Source: Gynuella sp050296195 (GTDB taxonomy: Bacteria; Pseudomonadota; Gammaproteobacteria; Pseudomonadales; Natronospirillaceae). From it: a stretch of 64,000 bases of DNA. Every line of letters begins with the position of its first letter. Position 1 is the first letter of the stretch. The position numbers were made by a program, and so were the translations under genes. The notes beneath the pieces were generated by a model that saw only the letters and a list, made by a program, of their open reading frames with translations, was not told where the DNA came from and did no database searches. Positions 9,418 to 17,607 of this stretch are shown here, piece after piece. The stretch lies in assembly GCF_050296195.1 (NCBI RefSeq), contig NZ_JBNKRB010000006.1; one strand, 5' to 3'.

Positions 9418-9913
9418 AAAGCTACCGAAGGAAACGGTAAAGAAAGAACAAGCAGGTGAAGCGATTGTCAGAGCCAAGCCTAAAGAGATAGAAATCCTAG
9501 GGCTCGTATCTAAAGAAATAGATACAAACTCAAGCGCATTAAGATTGAAACCCTATATAGCCTTAAAGTATTTCAATAGCGACTGGCAATGCTTCTCTGA
9601 TTGGGAAAATCAGGAATTAAAACAATTTTCAAAATTTATAACGACACTAAGTAATTTCACTTGGGAACAAGTGTATAAATCTGGTAACAAAATCCCAAAA
9701 CACGGCTTGGCTTATACAAAGTATGAGCTTAAAGATGTGAAGTCAGAGGCTTTGAAAGCAAGACTAGAATCAGTAAAAAATCAAATATCAGAGGATATAA
9801 ATTTCTTTGAACTGAGAGTTGACCAAAATAAATTGCGCGTTCATGGTTTCCAGTCACACTCAGCATTTTTTCTAATTGCTCTTGATAGAAACCATGAGGC
9901 ATTTCCCATGTAG
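9410..9913 (+). CDS. Putative toxin paired with the Panacea antitoxin
   Basis: The 167-aa soluble protein is translationally coupled to the DUF4065 gene. The N-terminal 45 residues are charged and look disordered. The C-terminal part ends in LRVHGFQSHSAFFLIALDRN, a compact basic segment of the kind seen in small RNA-targeting toxins. I cannot name a catalytic family. The toxin role is inferred from gene order. Confidence 0.6.
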   Translation: MGKKLPKETVKKEQAGEAIVRAKPKEIEILGLVSKEIDTNSSALRLKPYIALKYFNSDWQCFSDWENQELKQFSKFITTLSNFTWEQVYKSGNKIPKHGLAYTKYELKDVKSEALKARLESVKNQISEDINFFELRVDQNKLRVHGFQSHSAFFLIALDRNHEAFPM

Positions 9914-9934
9914 CTCCTGCTAGCCAGCAGAGTA

Positions 9935-10163
9935 ATCGTGCAACGTTCCCATATATCTTCTAGTTAACCGTGCAACAGCCCCACATACGCTCCCAGGCCA
10001 ACAAAACAGTCCGTATACATGTGATTTGGCCTTAATTTTGTTCAGTAAACGCCAAAAACTGGGCTTTGTGCAGCCCCTATCGTGCAACGATCCAATAGGT
10101 TTAAACGATAATCGTGCAGCCAACCAATATACCCAAGGCTTAAACGTGCAATGTTCCCACATA
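9935..10163. repeat. Five 21-bp direct repeats phased at 32 bp
   Basis: Copies start at 9935, 9967, 10079, 10111 and 10143. Each begins with CGTGCAAC or a close variant after two bases and ends near CCMAYATA. Neighbouring copies are exactly 32 bp apart with 11-bp spacers; the gap between copies two and three is 112 bp. The stretch 9914-10400 has no gene. Such arrays serve as plasmid iterons, partition sites or relaxosome sites; which applies here is not shown. Confidence 0.75.
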
Positions 10164-10177
10164 TGCCCTTGCAGTGG

Positions 10178-10214
10178 CGTTACATGTCACATTTTACATT
10201 CGTGACATGTAACG
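10178..10214. repeat. 13-bp inverted repeat around an 11-bp centre
   Basis: CGTTACATGTCAC (10178-10190) is perfectly inverted at 10202-10214. It follows directly after the 32-bp phased array and precedes the first regulatory box. It could be an operator, or a hairpin that is part of an origin. Confidence 0.75.
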
Positions 10215-10315
10215 AAACTTAAATATCTTTTTAAATTCATTTATATACGTTCAACCAGTAACACCAACCTAGGTCAAAATCTGGAAATTTCCTTCTGACT
10301 CTACAGACAAGACAT

Positions 10316-10370
10316 TTGTCCAAATTGGGCAGTTTGGCGTGCCAATCTCGGCAATTGTCAGCGGGATAAT
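10316..10370 (+). promoter_or_regulatory. Regulatory box 1 and -10 of the 10402-12303 operon
   Basis: The 28-bp box (10316-10343) reads TTGTCCAAATTGGGCA followed by GTTTGGCGTGCC. The hexamer GATAAT follows after exactly 21 bp. The start codon of the first gene lies 59 bp from the box end. The same layout occurs at six other places in the element. Confidence 0.8.
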
Positions 10371-10401
10371 GACTCCGTTCACTAAGCACGGAGTTATTTT
10401 T

Positions 10402-10788
10402 ATGAAGTTAAATGGTATTGAACTACTCAACCTAGCTGTAGCACATGAGCTAAGAGAAGTTTGGGTCGTCAGGTTAGATCCGCCCGATCAGCCCGGCAAT
10501 CGGGGGCCAGATGGTGAACTGCTCTGGCCGGAGGTTTTGCTGTGCAAAAGTTCTGACGATGCTACTCATTTGGCTGAGTACTTAAGCAAAGCAGCCTTTG
10601 ATGATTTTTCTGATTTTATGGCCGCAGAAGAAGATGGGGAAATCCATTCAGAACCTCAGGACGCAGATCAGTACATAGTTGCGCTCTGTAAAAGCATTCA
10701 AAGGTACAGATACGCTTGGCTGGTAGAGCCGAGCATCAATAGCATCTCACAAATCACCTTGCTCAAGGAGGCTTTTCAACATGATTAA
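10402..10788 (+). CDS. Hypothetical protein, first gene of box-1 operon
   Basis: The 128-aa acidic soluble protein is taken from ATG 10402, which has GGAG eight bases before it. It has no signal peptide and no recognised domain; residues 20-45 are rich in Pro and Gly. It overlaps the next gene by eight bases, so the two are translationally coupled. Being in a box-controlled operon suggests a role in transfer or in helper interaction, but nothing in the sequence shows one. Confidence 0.65.
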   Translation: MKLNGIELLNLAVAHELREVWVVRLDPPDQPGNRGPDGELLWPEVLLCKSSDDATHLAEYLSKAAFDDFSDFMAAEEDGEIHSEPQDADQYIVALCKSIQRYRYAWLVEPSINSISQITLLKEAFQHD

Positions 10789-11944
10789 AAAGTCATTGAG
10801 TTTGCTGGCCTTTACATTAATTGCATACTCAAACATTACACTTGCTCAAGAAAGCGCCACTGTGGGCCAAAAATCCTCACAGGAAAAGCGCACCCAAAAA
10901 GAAACCACGTTGAACGATGAGACAAGCATGGAGTTACAACGCCAAAAGGGAGAGGAAGCAAGAAAAGGTGAGGAAAAAAGAGACACGACTTCCACGTCAG
11001 TTCGAAATGCAAGCGAAGCTTCATCTAGGCAGCAATATCAAAATGCTAACCGTCTTTCAGTAAAAACAGCACCACTTTCTATTCTCTTAGAGCTATTTGC
11101 CTATGTCGAAAAAGGCAAATCTATAAGAGGGAAAACAGCAAACCTCATCAGAAATTGTTCGCTCATTACGAACCCACAAGCGCCACAATTTCCAGAGCTA
11201 GAACCCAAACCCCTAGTTACAAGCGTGCAGGCCTGCATGGCCTGGAACAAAGAAAAAACACTGGGACAATGCCAAGTTGAGTTGCAGCAGGCAGCTTTCA
11301 ACTGGGCGACCACTGGCATGCCTTCATCTATAAGAGTTCCTTCTGAGCGCCTGAAAAGAGAGGGCGTCTGCTGGGTGACATACGGGCTTGTAGCAGAAGC
11401 AACGCTAGATGAAATATCAAGCGGGATCTCAGTCAACGGAAGTGGCAAGTCAGCGATAAAAATGGCGCTTGCCAAGGCAATGAGTAAACAGCTCATACGT
11501 AATGACTTACCAGAAAAGGCCTTGAAAATAATAGATAGACAATTTGGAAGGAACTGCGTAGTGCCATCTACACGAGGGTATCAGTATGAAGGAAAATACG
11601 AATGGTCTTGTGGCTCTTTTTCTGCTGATCCAAAAAATCTGTCAGCTTCAATCGGCGAGTTCACTGTCTTTGGCCGAGGAAACTCACTCTTTGGAGAGTC
11701 ATGGGAGCTGGAGACATCATTAAATCACGACACTCTCTTTTCATTATCGACTACCAGAACTAACTCAAAAGAAGCATCAACGTCTAATGCTTATTATGCA
11801 AGCACCGACAACCGCTCATCCAAGTCCCGTAATCTTTCAATGAGAACTTCCGAGCGCTTACAAACTGAGGAAGCATCCAATCTCAGCAACTCCACGGAGG
11901 CAAGCTTCACAGTGTCTCAGCCAGGCATAAAAGGGGGTAATTAA
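10781..11944 (+). CDS. Exported hypothetical protein, 387 aa
   Basis: A clear signal peptide (about residues 1-22, ending LAQE) sends it to the periplasm. Residues 25-80 are highly charged and probably disordered. A central domain (about 95-300) has eight Cys residues, several in CxxxxxC or similar spacing, suggesting disulfides as in conjugation pilus-assembly proteins. The last 80 residues are Ser/Thr/Asn rich. I do not recognise the family. It is the middle gene of the box-1 operon. Confidence 0.7.
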   Translation: MIKKSLSLLAFTLIAYSNITLAQESATVGQKSSQEKRTQKETTLNDETSMELQRQKGEEARKGEEKRDTTSTSVRNASEASSRQQYQNANRLSVKTAPLSILLELFAYVEKGKSIRGKTANLIRNCSLITNPQAPQFPELEPKPLVTSVQACMAWNKEKTLGQCQVELQQAAFNWATTGMPSSIRVPSERLKREGVCWVTYGLVAEATLDEISSGISVNGSGKSAIKMALAKAMSKQLIRNDLPEKALKIIDRQFGRNCVVPSTRGYQYEGKYEWSCGSFSADPKNLSASIGEFTVFGRGNSLFGESWELETSLNHDTLFSLSTTRTNSKEASTSNAYYASTDNRSSKSRNLSMRTSERLQTEEASNLSNSTEASFTVSQPGIKGGN

Positions 11945-11946
11945 AA

Positions 11947-12303
11947 ATGAAATCTGTACTGTATGGCATCATCATTGCCTGCCCAATAACAGCCATCGTG
12001 ATTTACTTTGCCTTAACTGGTAGGCAGGAAGTTCTTATTCAACAAAAAACACATGAAGTTCAACAACAAATTCGCTCGGAAGAGTTTCATCGTGACTTCT
12101 CTAAGGCTTGGTCTGAGTTTGATTTACCCAACCAGCATGATAAGGCCCTCCTCTCGTCGGAAAACGCTGAAAGGAACGAGCGAATAAAGCAGCTCAAAAA
12201 ACTTCGCTCTCAGTTGGAAGCGGCTAACGGTGAGTCAATGGATGACCTCGAAGGAGACTTAGCGGAGATGAGAAAAGCGTTAAAAGAAGCTGATAAAAAT
12301 TAA
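11947..12303 (+). CDS. Membrane-anchored coiled-coil protein
   Basis: The 118-aa protein has one N-terminal membrane segment (about residues 5-24) and a long charged helical tail with heptad-like Leu spacing (about 60-115). It starts three bases after the exported protein ends. The topology suggests a scaffold in the inner membrane with its tail in the periplasm. The family is not recognised. Confidence 0.65.
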   Translation: MKSVLYGIIIACPITAIVIYFALTGRQEVLIQQKTHEVQQQIRSEEFHRDFSKAWSEFDLPNQHDKALLSSENAERNERIKQLKKLRSQLEAANGESMDDLEGDLAEMRKALKEADKN

Positions 12304-12310
12304 ATTAAAA

Positions 12311-12361
12311 GCCACATTCTCACCTTCTACCTATATGTTGTAGTAGTAAACGGAATGTGGC
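12311..12361. terminator. Bidirectional terminator between convergent genes
   Basis: GCCACATTC (12311-12319) pairs perfectly with GAATGTGGC (12353-12361). It sits between the ends of the plus-strand box-1 operon and the minus-strand nucleotidyltransferase gene, with A and T runs on the flanks. Confidence 0.7.
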
Positions 12362-12374
12362 CTTCCAATTTTAT

Positions 12375-13052
12375 CTATGCCTCATTCTTTTCAGTAAATG
12401 AATGGTATGCGGCACAGTATGCATCCCGATCTAATATTGCGTCTCTTATAAACGCAGGATATAGCTTCAGTGCAGCACAGTAAGACTCCCAGTATATGCC
12501 TTCTGTTCCTCTTGGATTCTCTGGCACACCACTCTTTACTATATCGAGAGCTTGTTCTGCGGTGAAAGTTATTCTATGACCTTCTAACTCTTCAACATTG
12601 GCAACGATCACGCGGCCATTTTCTACTAATTTTATAAATGGCTGTAAGGTTAAGCATATTGGCTCAAACTGGTCCCAACGCAACATTTCAATTCGCCCAT
12701 CACTATTCTTAATAAAGCGACTGACATCCGTTTCAAACATGCAGCGCTCTGCTGATGAATAAGGCGCTGGAGGCTTATAGCCTAAAACTTGCTCCCTCCA
12801 TTTTATGTAGTCGTTTTTACAATCACTGTAACTGAATTGCTGGCTGCGCCTTATTTTTAAGCACACATCTATATCACCAAATTTTTCACCACCTCTAGCC
12901 AAACTGCCGACTAATGCAGCCTCTTCTATTTCATAGTAGGAAGAGTAAAGCTCATTCCAATCATTTAGCCTTTCTAAAACACCTTGCAGTTTTTTGTAAG
13001 CAACTGCTTTGCTTACCTTAGATCTATAGTTCTTTGACACGGCAATCCTCAT
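12375..13052 (-). CDS. Nucleotidyltransferase-fold protein
   Basis: The 225-aa protein has the Pol-beta-like signature GSLARGG followed by DIDV (about residues 49-65), which supplies the metal-binding Asp pair. Such enzymes transfer nucleotides to proteins, RNA or small molecules, and include MNT antitoxins and antibiotic-modifying enzymes. No HEPN partner lies next to it. The C-terminal half is helical and not recognised. No regulatory box precedes it, so it is probably independent cargo. Confidence 0.75.
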   Translation of the reverse strand: MRIAVSKNYRSKVSKAVAYKKLQGVLERLNDWNELYSSYYEIEEAALVGSLARGGEKFGDIDVCLKIRRSQQFSYSDCKNDYIKWREQVLGYKPPAPYSSAERCMFETDVSRFIKNSDGRIEMLRWDQFEPICLTLQPFIKLVENGRVIVANVEELEGHRITFTAEQALDIVKSGVPENPRGTEGIYWESYCAALKLYPAFIRDAILDRDAYCAAYHSFTEKNEA

Positions 13053-13126
13053 ATTATGGTCATTAGAAGCACCTTTACTCGAACATACACCAAAGCCGGA
13101 TAAGTTTTAAGCCACCATAAATGACA

Positions 13127-13152
13127 AAAAAGGCAGGTTAATCTGCCTTTTT
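13127..13152 (-). terminator. Terminator of the box-2 operon
   Basis: AAAAAGGCAG pairs with CTGCCTTTTT around a GTTAAT loop, 20 bp past the end of the small lipoprotein gene on the minus strand. A and T runs on both sides would allow it to work in both directions. Confidence 0.8.
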
Positions 13153-13173
13153 AAAGTGGGATAGGAATGATTA

Positions 13174-13563
13174 TTATTTTGTCTTATCCGGTTTTAGCGC
13201 TACAAGTTCCTCTAATGGACTAGGCCCTGTCAGGCTAAAATTAATCACCGCCGGATTATTGTAACGAACATCAGAGAGGTCCAGATGTAATCCCTCTTGA
13301 CTCTCTCCTGTTACATTCTCTAGGCAATGTCGAGATTCCAAGTCAAGAGCAGTCATATATTTCTGTTCATTACTTTGAGGACCGAGCGCCATGGTAATGA
13401 GACAGTCTTTTCCATGCTCAATCTTGTAAGTCACATCAACAGTGTCACCACTTGCAGGGAACTTAAAAACCATAAGTGAAGCGTCGCTAATTCCATGCTT
13501 TGTCGCACACCCTGCCAAAGAGAGCATAGATGCGGTTGCCACTGCTAAGATTGCTTTTTTCAT
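13174..13563 (-). CDS. Small lipoprotein, last gene of box-2 operon
   Basis: The 129-aa product has a lipoprotein signal: Lys-Lys start, hydrophobic core and lipobox LAGC (Cys at residue 19). The mature part is about 110 residues with two further Cys residues that could pair. No family is recognised. Lipoproteins in mobile elements often act in entry exclusion or pilus assembly; either role is only an inference here. Confidence 0.7.
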   Translation of the reverse strand: MKKAILAVATASMLSLAGCATKHGISDASLMVFKFPASGDTVDVTYKIEHGKDCLITMALGPQSNEQKYMTALDLESRHCLENVTGESQEGLHLDLSDVRYNNPAVINFSLTGPSPLEELVALKPDKTK

Positions 13564-13594
13564 TTCAGTTTCCTCAATTGCTTAAAAATAATAA

Positions 13595-14407
13595 TTAACG
13601 AGAAATAGACTTGTTTTTGTCTCGATCTATTTTGGGCTCGTTGCTTAGTTGATTTTGGTTTTCTATCGCAGAGTGACGCACTTTCTCTCTCGCTTGAGCT
13701 TGAGCTATAGCTTTATAATGTTCTGGTTGAGGTTGATATTGGCTATAGTCTTTTCGAGCAGACTGGGATAGCTTGTTATAGGTACTAACTATCAGCTTAT
13801 CAGCCTCCTTCTGTTGGCCGCTTTGCTCCAACCGTTTGGCATTGCTTATCGCATCTGACATCAGTCCATGCCGCTGTTCTGTTTTGACCTCTAGTTGAAG
13901 GCGGGATAACTCAACACCTAGGGCCTTTGTCATTTTCCCAATATCTTTTTTTAGCTCCTGGGCAGCTTGTTGCTGCTTGGCGTTATCTGGCTCAAAAAAG
14001 ATTTTCTGGATAGCCTTTGCAGCCATCCACACCATGGCACCTGCTGCTTCAGTGAAAATATCGTTCTCAAGATAACCTCTTTGATAGTTAGAAAGCGTTT
14101 TAGAGAGCCAGTTATCTTGGGTTGGTTTATCGAGCCCCATGCTTTCAACTTGCTTTATTAGCAACTGGACAGAATCAACAATTTTCATCTGCTGCTCAGA
14201 TAGCTGTCGATACTGCTCATTCATGTGAGCATGATCAAAAACGCTAGTTTGAATCTGCTCATCTTTAATAGGATGACTATTCATACTTTGCACAATTGAC
14301 TTAGCCGCCGATTCAAGCTGCCCAACCAACTTGTTAGGGTCAGAGACATCAGCTTTGCTAAGTTCTTGATAGAGCGCCGCAACTTTCGCTTTTTCGTTCA
14401 ATTCCAT
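13595..14407 (-). CDS. Helical cytoplasmic protein, 270 aa
   Basis: The protein is almost entirely helical and rich in Gln, Lys and Glu, with a short more hydrophobic segment (about residues 116-138). It has no signal peptide. The C-terminal 40 residues are polar and look disordered. It is the middle gene of the box-2 operon. The family is not recognised. Confidence 0.65.
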   Translation of the reverse strand: MELNEKAKVAALYQELSKADVSDPNKLVGQLESAAKSIVQSMNSHPIKDEQIQTSVFDHAHMNEQYRQLSEQQMKIVDSVQLLIKQVESMGLDKPTQDNWLSKTLSNYQRGYLENDIFTEAAGAMVWMAAKAIQKIFFEPDNAKQQQAAQELKKDIGKMTKALGVELSRLQLEVKTEQRHGLMSDAISNAKRLEQSGQQKEADKLIVSTYNKLSQSARKDYSQYQPQPEHYKAIAQAQAREKVRHSAIENQNQLSNEPKIDRDKNKSISR

Positions 14408-14419
14408 TCCAATTACCTC

Positions 14420-14647
14420 TTAATGACGATGTTTTACATGTAGATTTCCATTAACCCACTCTGCGCTAATGAAATTATTGGGCTCGGTAATGTGTTCAAA
14501 GTGGCTAGCTGACGCCTCTATATCTGAATGAAAGCGCTCGATCTCAGCCTGATAAGTCCGCATTTCAGCCACAAGGTTGGATAGTTGAGAGTACAGATCA
14601 GGCTTGGGCTCTCTTCTGAAGATTTTTCTGAAAATATTGGTAATCAT
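14420..14647 (-). CDS. Hypothetical protein, first gene of box-2 operon
   Basis: I use the ATG at 14647 (MITNIFRKIF), which gives 75 residues and puts the start codon 56 bp after the box, as in the other box operons. An ATG five codons upstream (14662) is possible. The N-terminus is a short amphipathic, basic helix that could touch the membrane. A helical middle segment follows. The family is not recognised. Confidence 0.6.
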   Translation of the reverse strand: MITNIFRKIFRREPKPDLYSQLSNLVAEMRTYQAEIERFHSDIEASASHFEHITEPNNFISAEWVNGNLHVKHRH

Positions 14648-14676
14648 TGGATGCCTCTTCATGGTTCTAACGCCTC

Positions 14677-14731
14677 ATTTTTTCAGATGACGAGAAAATA
14701 GACGGCACGCCAAAGTGCCCAATTTGGACAA
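14677..14731 (-). promoter_or_regulatory. Regulatory box 2 and -10 of the 14647-13174 operon
   Basis: On the minus strand the box (14731 to 14704) reads TTGTCCAAATTGGGCA followed by CTTTGGCGTGCC. After 21 bp comes AAAAAT at 14682-14677. Spacing matches the other six copies exactly. Confidence 0.8.
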
Positions 14732-14918
14732 AACCTATCAATATACATGCACTAGAAATGGGGCTATTCTCTACGCTTAGATAATCAATCGAGTGAATAG
14801 GGCTGCTTTTGCTATAGGAAACATTTGTAGTCGTGCCTTGCCGCCACCAAGGGTTGAAATATATATAAATCAAACGGTTAACAAACCCTCTTCTATCAAA
14901 AAACAAAGGAGAACAAGG

Positions 14919-17516
14919 ATGTCTGAACTAGTTCAGGAAGCTTTAGAGCTTAGTGACTTTGAAAAATGGCTGAATGATCGAACCTTTTGGCTTCAAACTG
15001 CCGCCAAAAAGCTTATCGATAACAAGCGCTTCCCCAATAACGACGAGATTGTTGAGCTAGTTCGCCTCTGCAAGCTCGAAGCTGCCAAGCAAAATGCCCC
15101 AGAATTTCAGAAGGTGGCTCCGGGATCATTTTCAGCAGGGGCTATACAGAGGCTTGTTCGAATCGAAGAGTTGTCTGAAGTCTTCGGTGTTAACGCGATT
15201 AAACCTGGAGCTTCTCTACCTTTTGGGAAAGGCAACTTGACTGTTATATACGGCCAAAATGGATCGGGGAAAAGTGGCTTTGCTCGCCTAATAAAACAGC
15301 TATGTGGATCCCGTTCAAAAGACGAAATACGCCCAAACGTATTCAATAATGAAGAGCACGTCTGTCAAGCTCAATGCCAAATCACAATTGATGGCAACTC
15401 TCGAGACATCCATTGGCAGCTTGGTGCTGAACCTCACTCAATGCTCAAGTACGCTCAAGTATTTGATTCAAAGACCGCAAGCCAATACATGGGGCGTACC
15501 GAGTCAACCTACGAGCCGAGCAGCATGAAGTTCATATCAATGCTCATTCAGATTTCAGACATAATTTCTGGAGAATTGAACCGTGAAAAGTCTAGTCTTA
15601 TTAGCGCTCTCCCACAGTTTCCTGGAGAGTTATCAGAAACTGTTGAGAAAGCCTGGTTCTCCTCGCTAAAAGCATCAGTTTCATCCGAAAAAATCGAGGC
15701 GTATTGTCAATATGGAAAGGATCTCGATGATGAAAGAGTAAAAGCAGAAAATCTTCTCGCTGAAAAAAACATCTCGGAAAGATTAGTGGCTATTGGAAAA
15801 GAAATAGTAGCCAATGAGAGCATTAAACAAGCCATGAAAACTCTTAAAGAAGGCCTCTCCGATGAAAAAGCGGAAGAGTTGCATAAGGCGAAGAATTTAG
15901 CCGATTCCGCAAGAAAGACAGCTAATGAAATTGCCCAGCAAGCATTTGCAAATGCCCCTCTACAAGGGGTAGGTGAGACGGCTTGGAAACTAATGTGGGA
16001 GCAAGCCCGTAATTACTCTGCCAGTCACGCATATCACGATCGTGAGTTTCCCGTTACCACAGAAGGTTCACGCTGTGTGCTTTGCCAACAAGAGTTAACA
16101 GATGAAAGTGTAGCTAGGCTAAAAAGCTTCGAAGCCTTTGTAACAGCAGGGCTTGAAACATCCGCAAAAACTGCAGAAATTAAAAGTACAGAATTAATTG
16201 CGAAGGTTGTCCACTTGCCCTCAATCGAAGACTGGATTGCGAGACTGACTCAATTACAATTCGACGAGGAGACTATTCGAACTTGGTATGATTCATTAAA
16301 TACGAGAAGAGCGCAATTGTTGGCATGCACATCAGTGAAAGACATTGCCGGATTCGATTGGTCTCAAATTGATGAAGCAATAGCTAAACAAGTCGGGAAA
16401 TTATCTGCTGAAAAAACCAGCCTCACACAGCTCCAGCAAGATGGCCAACGCCAGCAATTAGAAAAACGAGTAAAGCAACTCAAAGCAATCCAATGGCTAT
16501 CACAAAATAAACCAGCCATTCTTGCTGAACGAGAGCGGCTCGTTACAGTCGCACTACTTGATAAAGCGATTAAATTAACAGCCACCAACGCACTGACAGC
16601 GAAACGCACAGAGCTTGGTCGAACTGAGCTTGATGCTGGATACCAAGCTCGCTTTGATAAGGAACTGAAAGCGCTTGGTGGTAGACGATTGCCTGTAATA
16701 CCCAAAAGCAAGCCTCAAGGAAAAGGAGTAATCACATTTGGACTTGATCTTGTTGACGCAAAGCCTGGTTACACTCCTGAGGCCATACTCAGCGAAGGTG
16801 AAACTCGTATCGTTGCATTGGCAGCTTTCCTAGCTGACACAACTGGTTCAAATCAGCTAGCTCCATTTATCTTTGATGATCCCATTTCATCACTCGACCA
16901 AGATTTTGAAGAGAGAGTTGTGGCTCGCCTTATTGAATTATCGAATACACGGCAGGTGATCATTTTCACTCACCGACTTTCGTTAATCGCTCTAGTTGAA
17001 GCTGCGATTAAAAAGCATAGTGAAAATCCAGCAAACCAAAAAATAGAACATATTGTGCATTCACTACGGAGGTTAGATAAAGTTGCAGGAATACTAGCGC
17101 AGCAAAGCTTGAGAGATGGTCGACCAGATAAGGCTATAAATGTAGTGCGAGATCAAGTTATCCCTCAGCTTAGAAAACTCCAGATTCAAGCGGACGCAGA
17201 TACGTATGACTTACACGCTAAAAGTGCGTGCAGCGATTTTCGCATTATTCTAGAACGAACTATTGAATTCATCCTACTGAATGATGTTGTTATTCGTTTT
17301 AGAAGAGATGTTATGACCAAAGGAAAACTAAGGGGTGTGGCTAAGGTAAACCCTGATGATTGTGATTTTCTGGATGACTTAATGACAAAATATTCAGTCT
17401 ATGAACACTCACAAGCTGATGAACTCCCCCAGATTCCTGTTGAGCTTCAAGAATTCGAACAAGATGTGCTTGAACTCATTGAATGGATGGGGGCGTTTAA
17501 AAAACGGGCCGCCTAA
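14919..17516 (+). CDS. RloC/PrrC-like AAA ATPase with zinc-hook motif
   Basis: The 865-aa protein is taken from ATG 14919, which follows AAGGAGAACAAGG. The N-terminal part has a P-loop, IYGQNGSGKSGF. A long coiled-coil centre carries a CVLC motif (zinc hook) flanked by Arg and Gln-Glu. The C-terminal ATPase half has EGETR and FIFDDPISSLD (Walker B and D-loop). The final domain contains RIILE (R-x3-E) and a later YEHSQ, resembling the Arg-Glu-His set of anticodon nucleases. Family knowledge suggests an SMC-like ATPase that controls an RNase during phage attack; the nuclease assignment is inference. Confidence 0.75.
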   Translation: MSELVQEALELSDFEKWLNDRTFWLQTAAKKLIDNKRFPNNDEIVELVRLCKLEAAKQNAPEFQKVAPGSFSAGAIQRLVRIEELSEVFGVNAIKPGASLPFGKGNLTVIYGQNGSGKSGFARLIKQLCGSRSKDEIRPNVFNNEEHVCQAQCQITIDGNSRDIHWQLGAEPHSMLKYAQVFDSKTASQYMGRTESTYEPSSMKFISMLIQISDIISGELNREKSSLISALPQFPGELSETVEKAWFSSLKASVSSEKIEAYCQYGKDLDDERVKAENLLAEKNISERLVAIGKEIVANESIKQAMKTLKEGLSDEKAEELHKAKNLADSARKTANEIAQQAFANAPLQGVGETAWKLMWEQARNYSASHAYHDREFPVTTEGSRCVLCQQELTDESVARLKSFEAFVTAGLETSAKTAEIKSTELIAKVVHLPSIEDWIARLTQLQFDEETIRTWYDSLNTRRAQLLACTSVKDIAGFDWSQIDEAIAKQVGKLSAEKTSLTQLQQDGQRQQLEKRVKQLKAIQWLSQNKPAILAERERLVTVALLDKAIKLTATNALTAKRTELGRTELDAGYQARFDKELKALGGRRLPVIPKSKPQGKGVITFGLDLVDAKPGYTPEAILSEGETRIVALAAFLADTTGSNQLAPFIFDDPISSLDQDFEERVVARLIELSNTRQVIIFTHRLSLIALVEAAIKKHSENPANQKIEHIVHSLRRLDKVAGILAQQSLRDGRPDKAINVVRDQVIPQLRKLQIQADADTYDLHAKSACSDFRIILERTIEFILLNDVVIRFRRDVMTKGKLRGVAKVNPDDCDFLDDLMTKYSVYEHSQADELPQIPVELQEFEQDVLELIEWMGAFKKRAA

Positions 17517-17607
17517 AAGAATGTGATAAAGCGGCAGTCAATGATGCTGCCGCAACTAATCTTACGATAAATGACCTTCATTTGATGAACATGGTGATTA
17601 AAGCATT

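Noticed and set aside
9920..10162. 80-aa minus-strand protein
   Set aside because: The frame lies wholly on the 32-bp phased repeats, has no ribosome site, and its sequence follows the repeats.
17531..17553. Rho-independent terminator after the AAA ATPase gene
   Set aside because: GCGGCAG and CTGCCGC form a good stem but no T-run follows; left as an unassigned hairpin.
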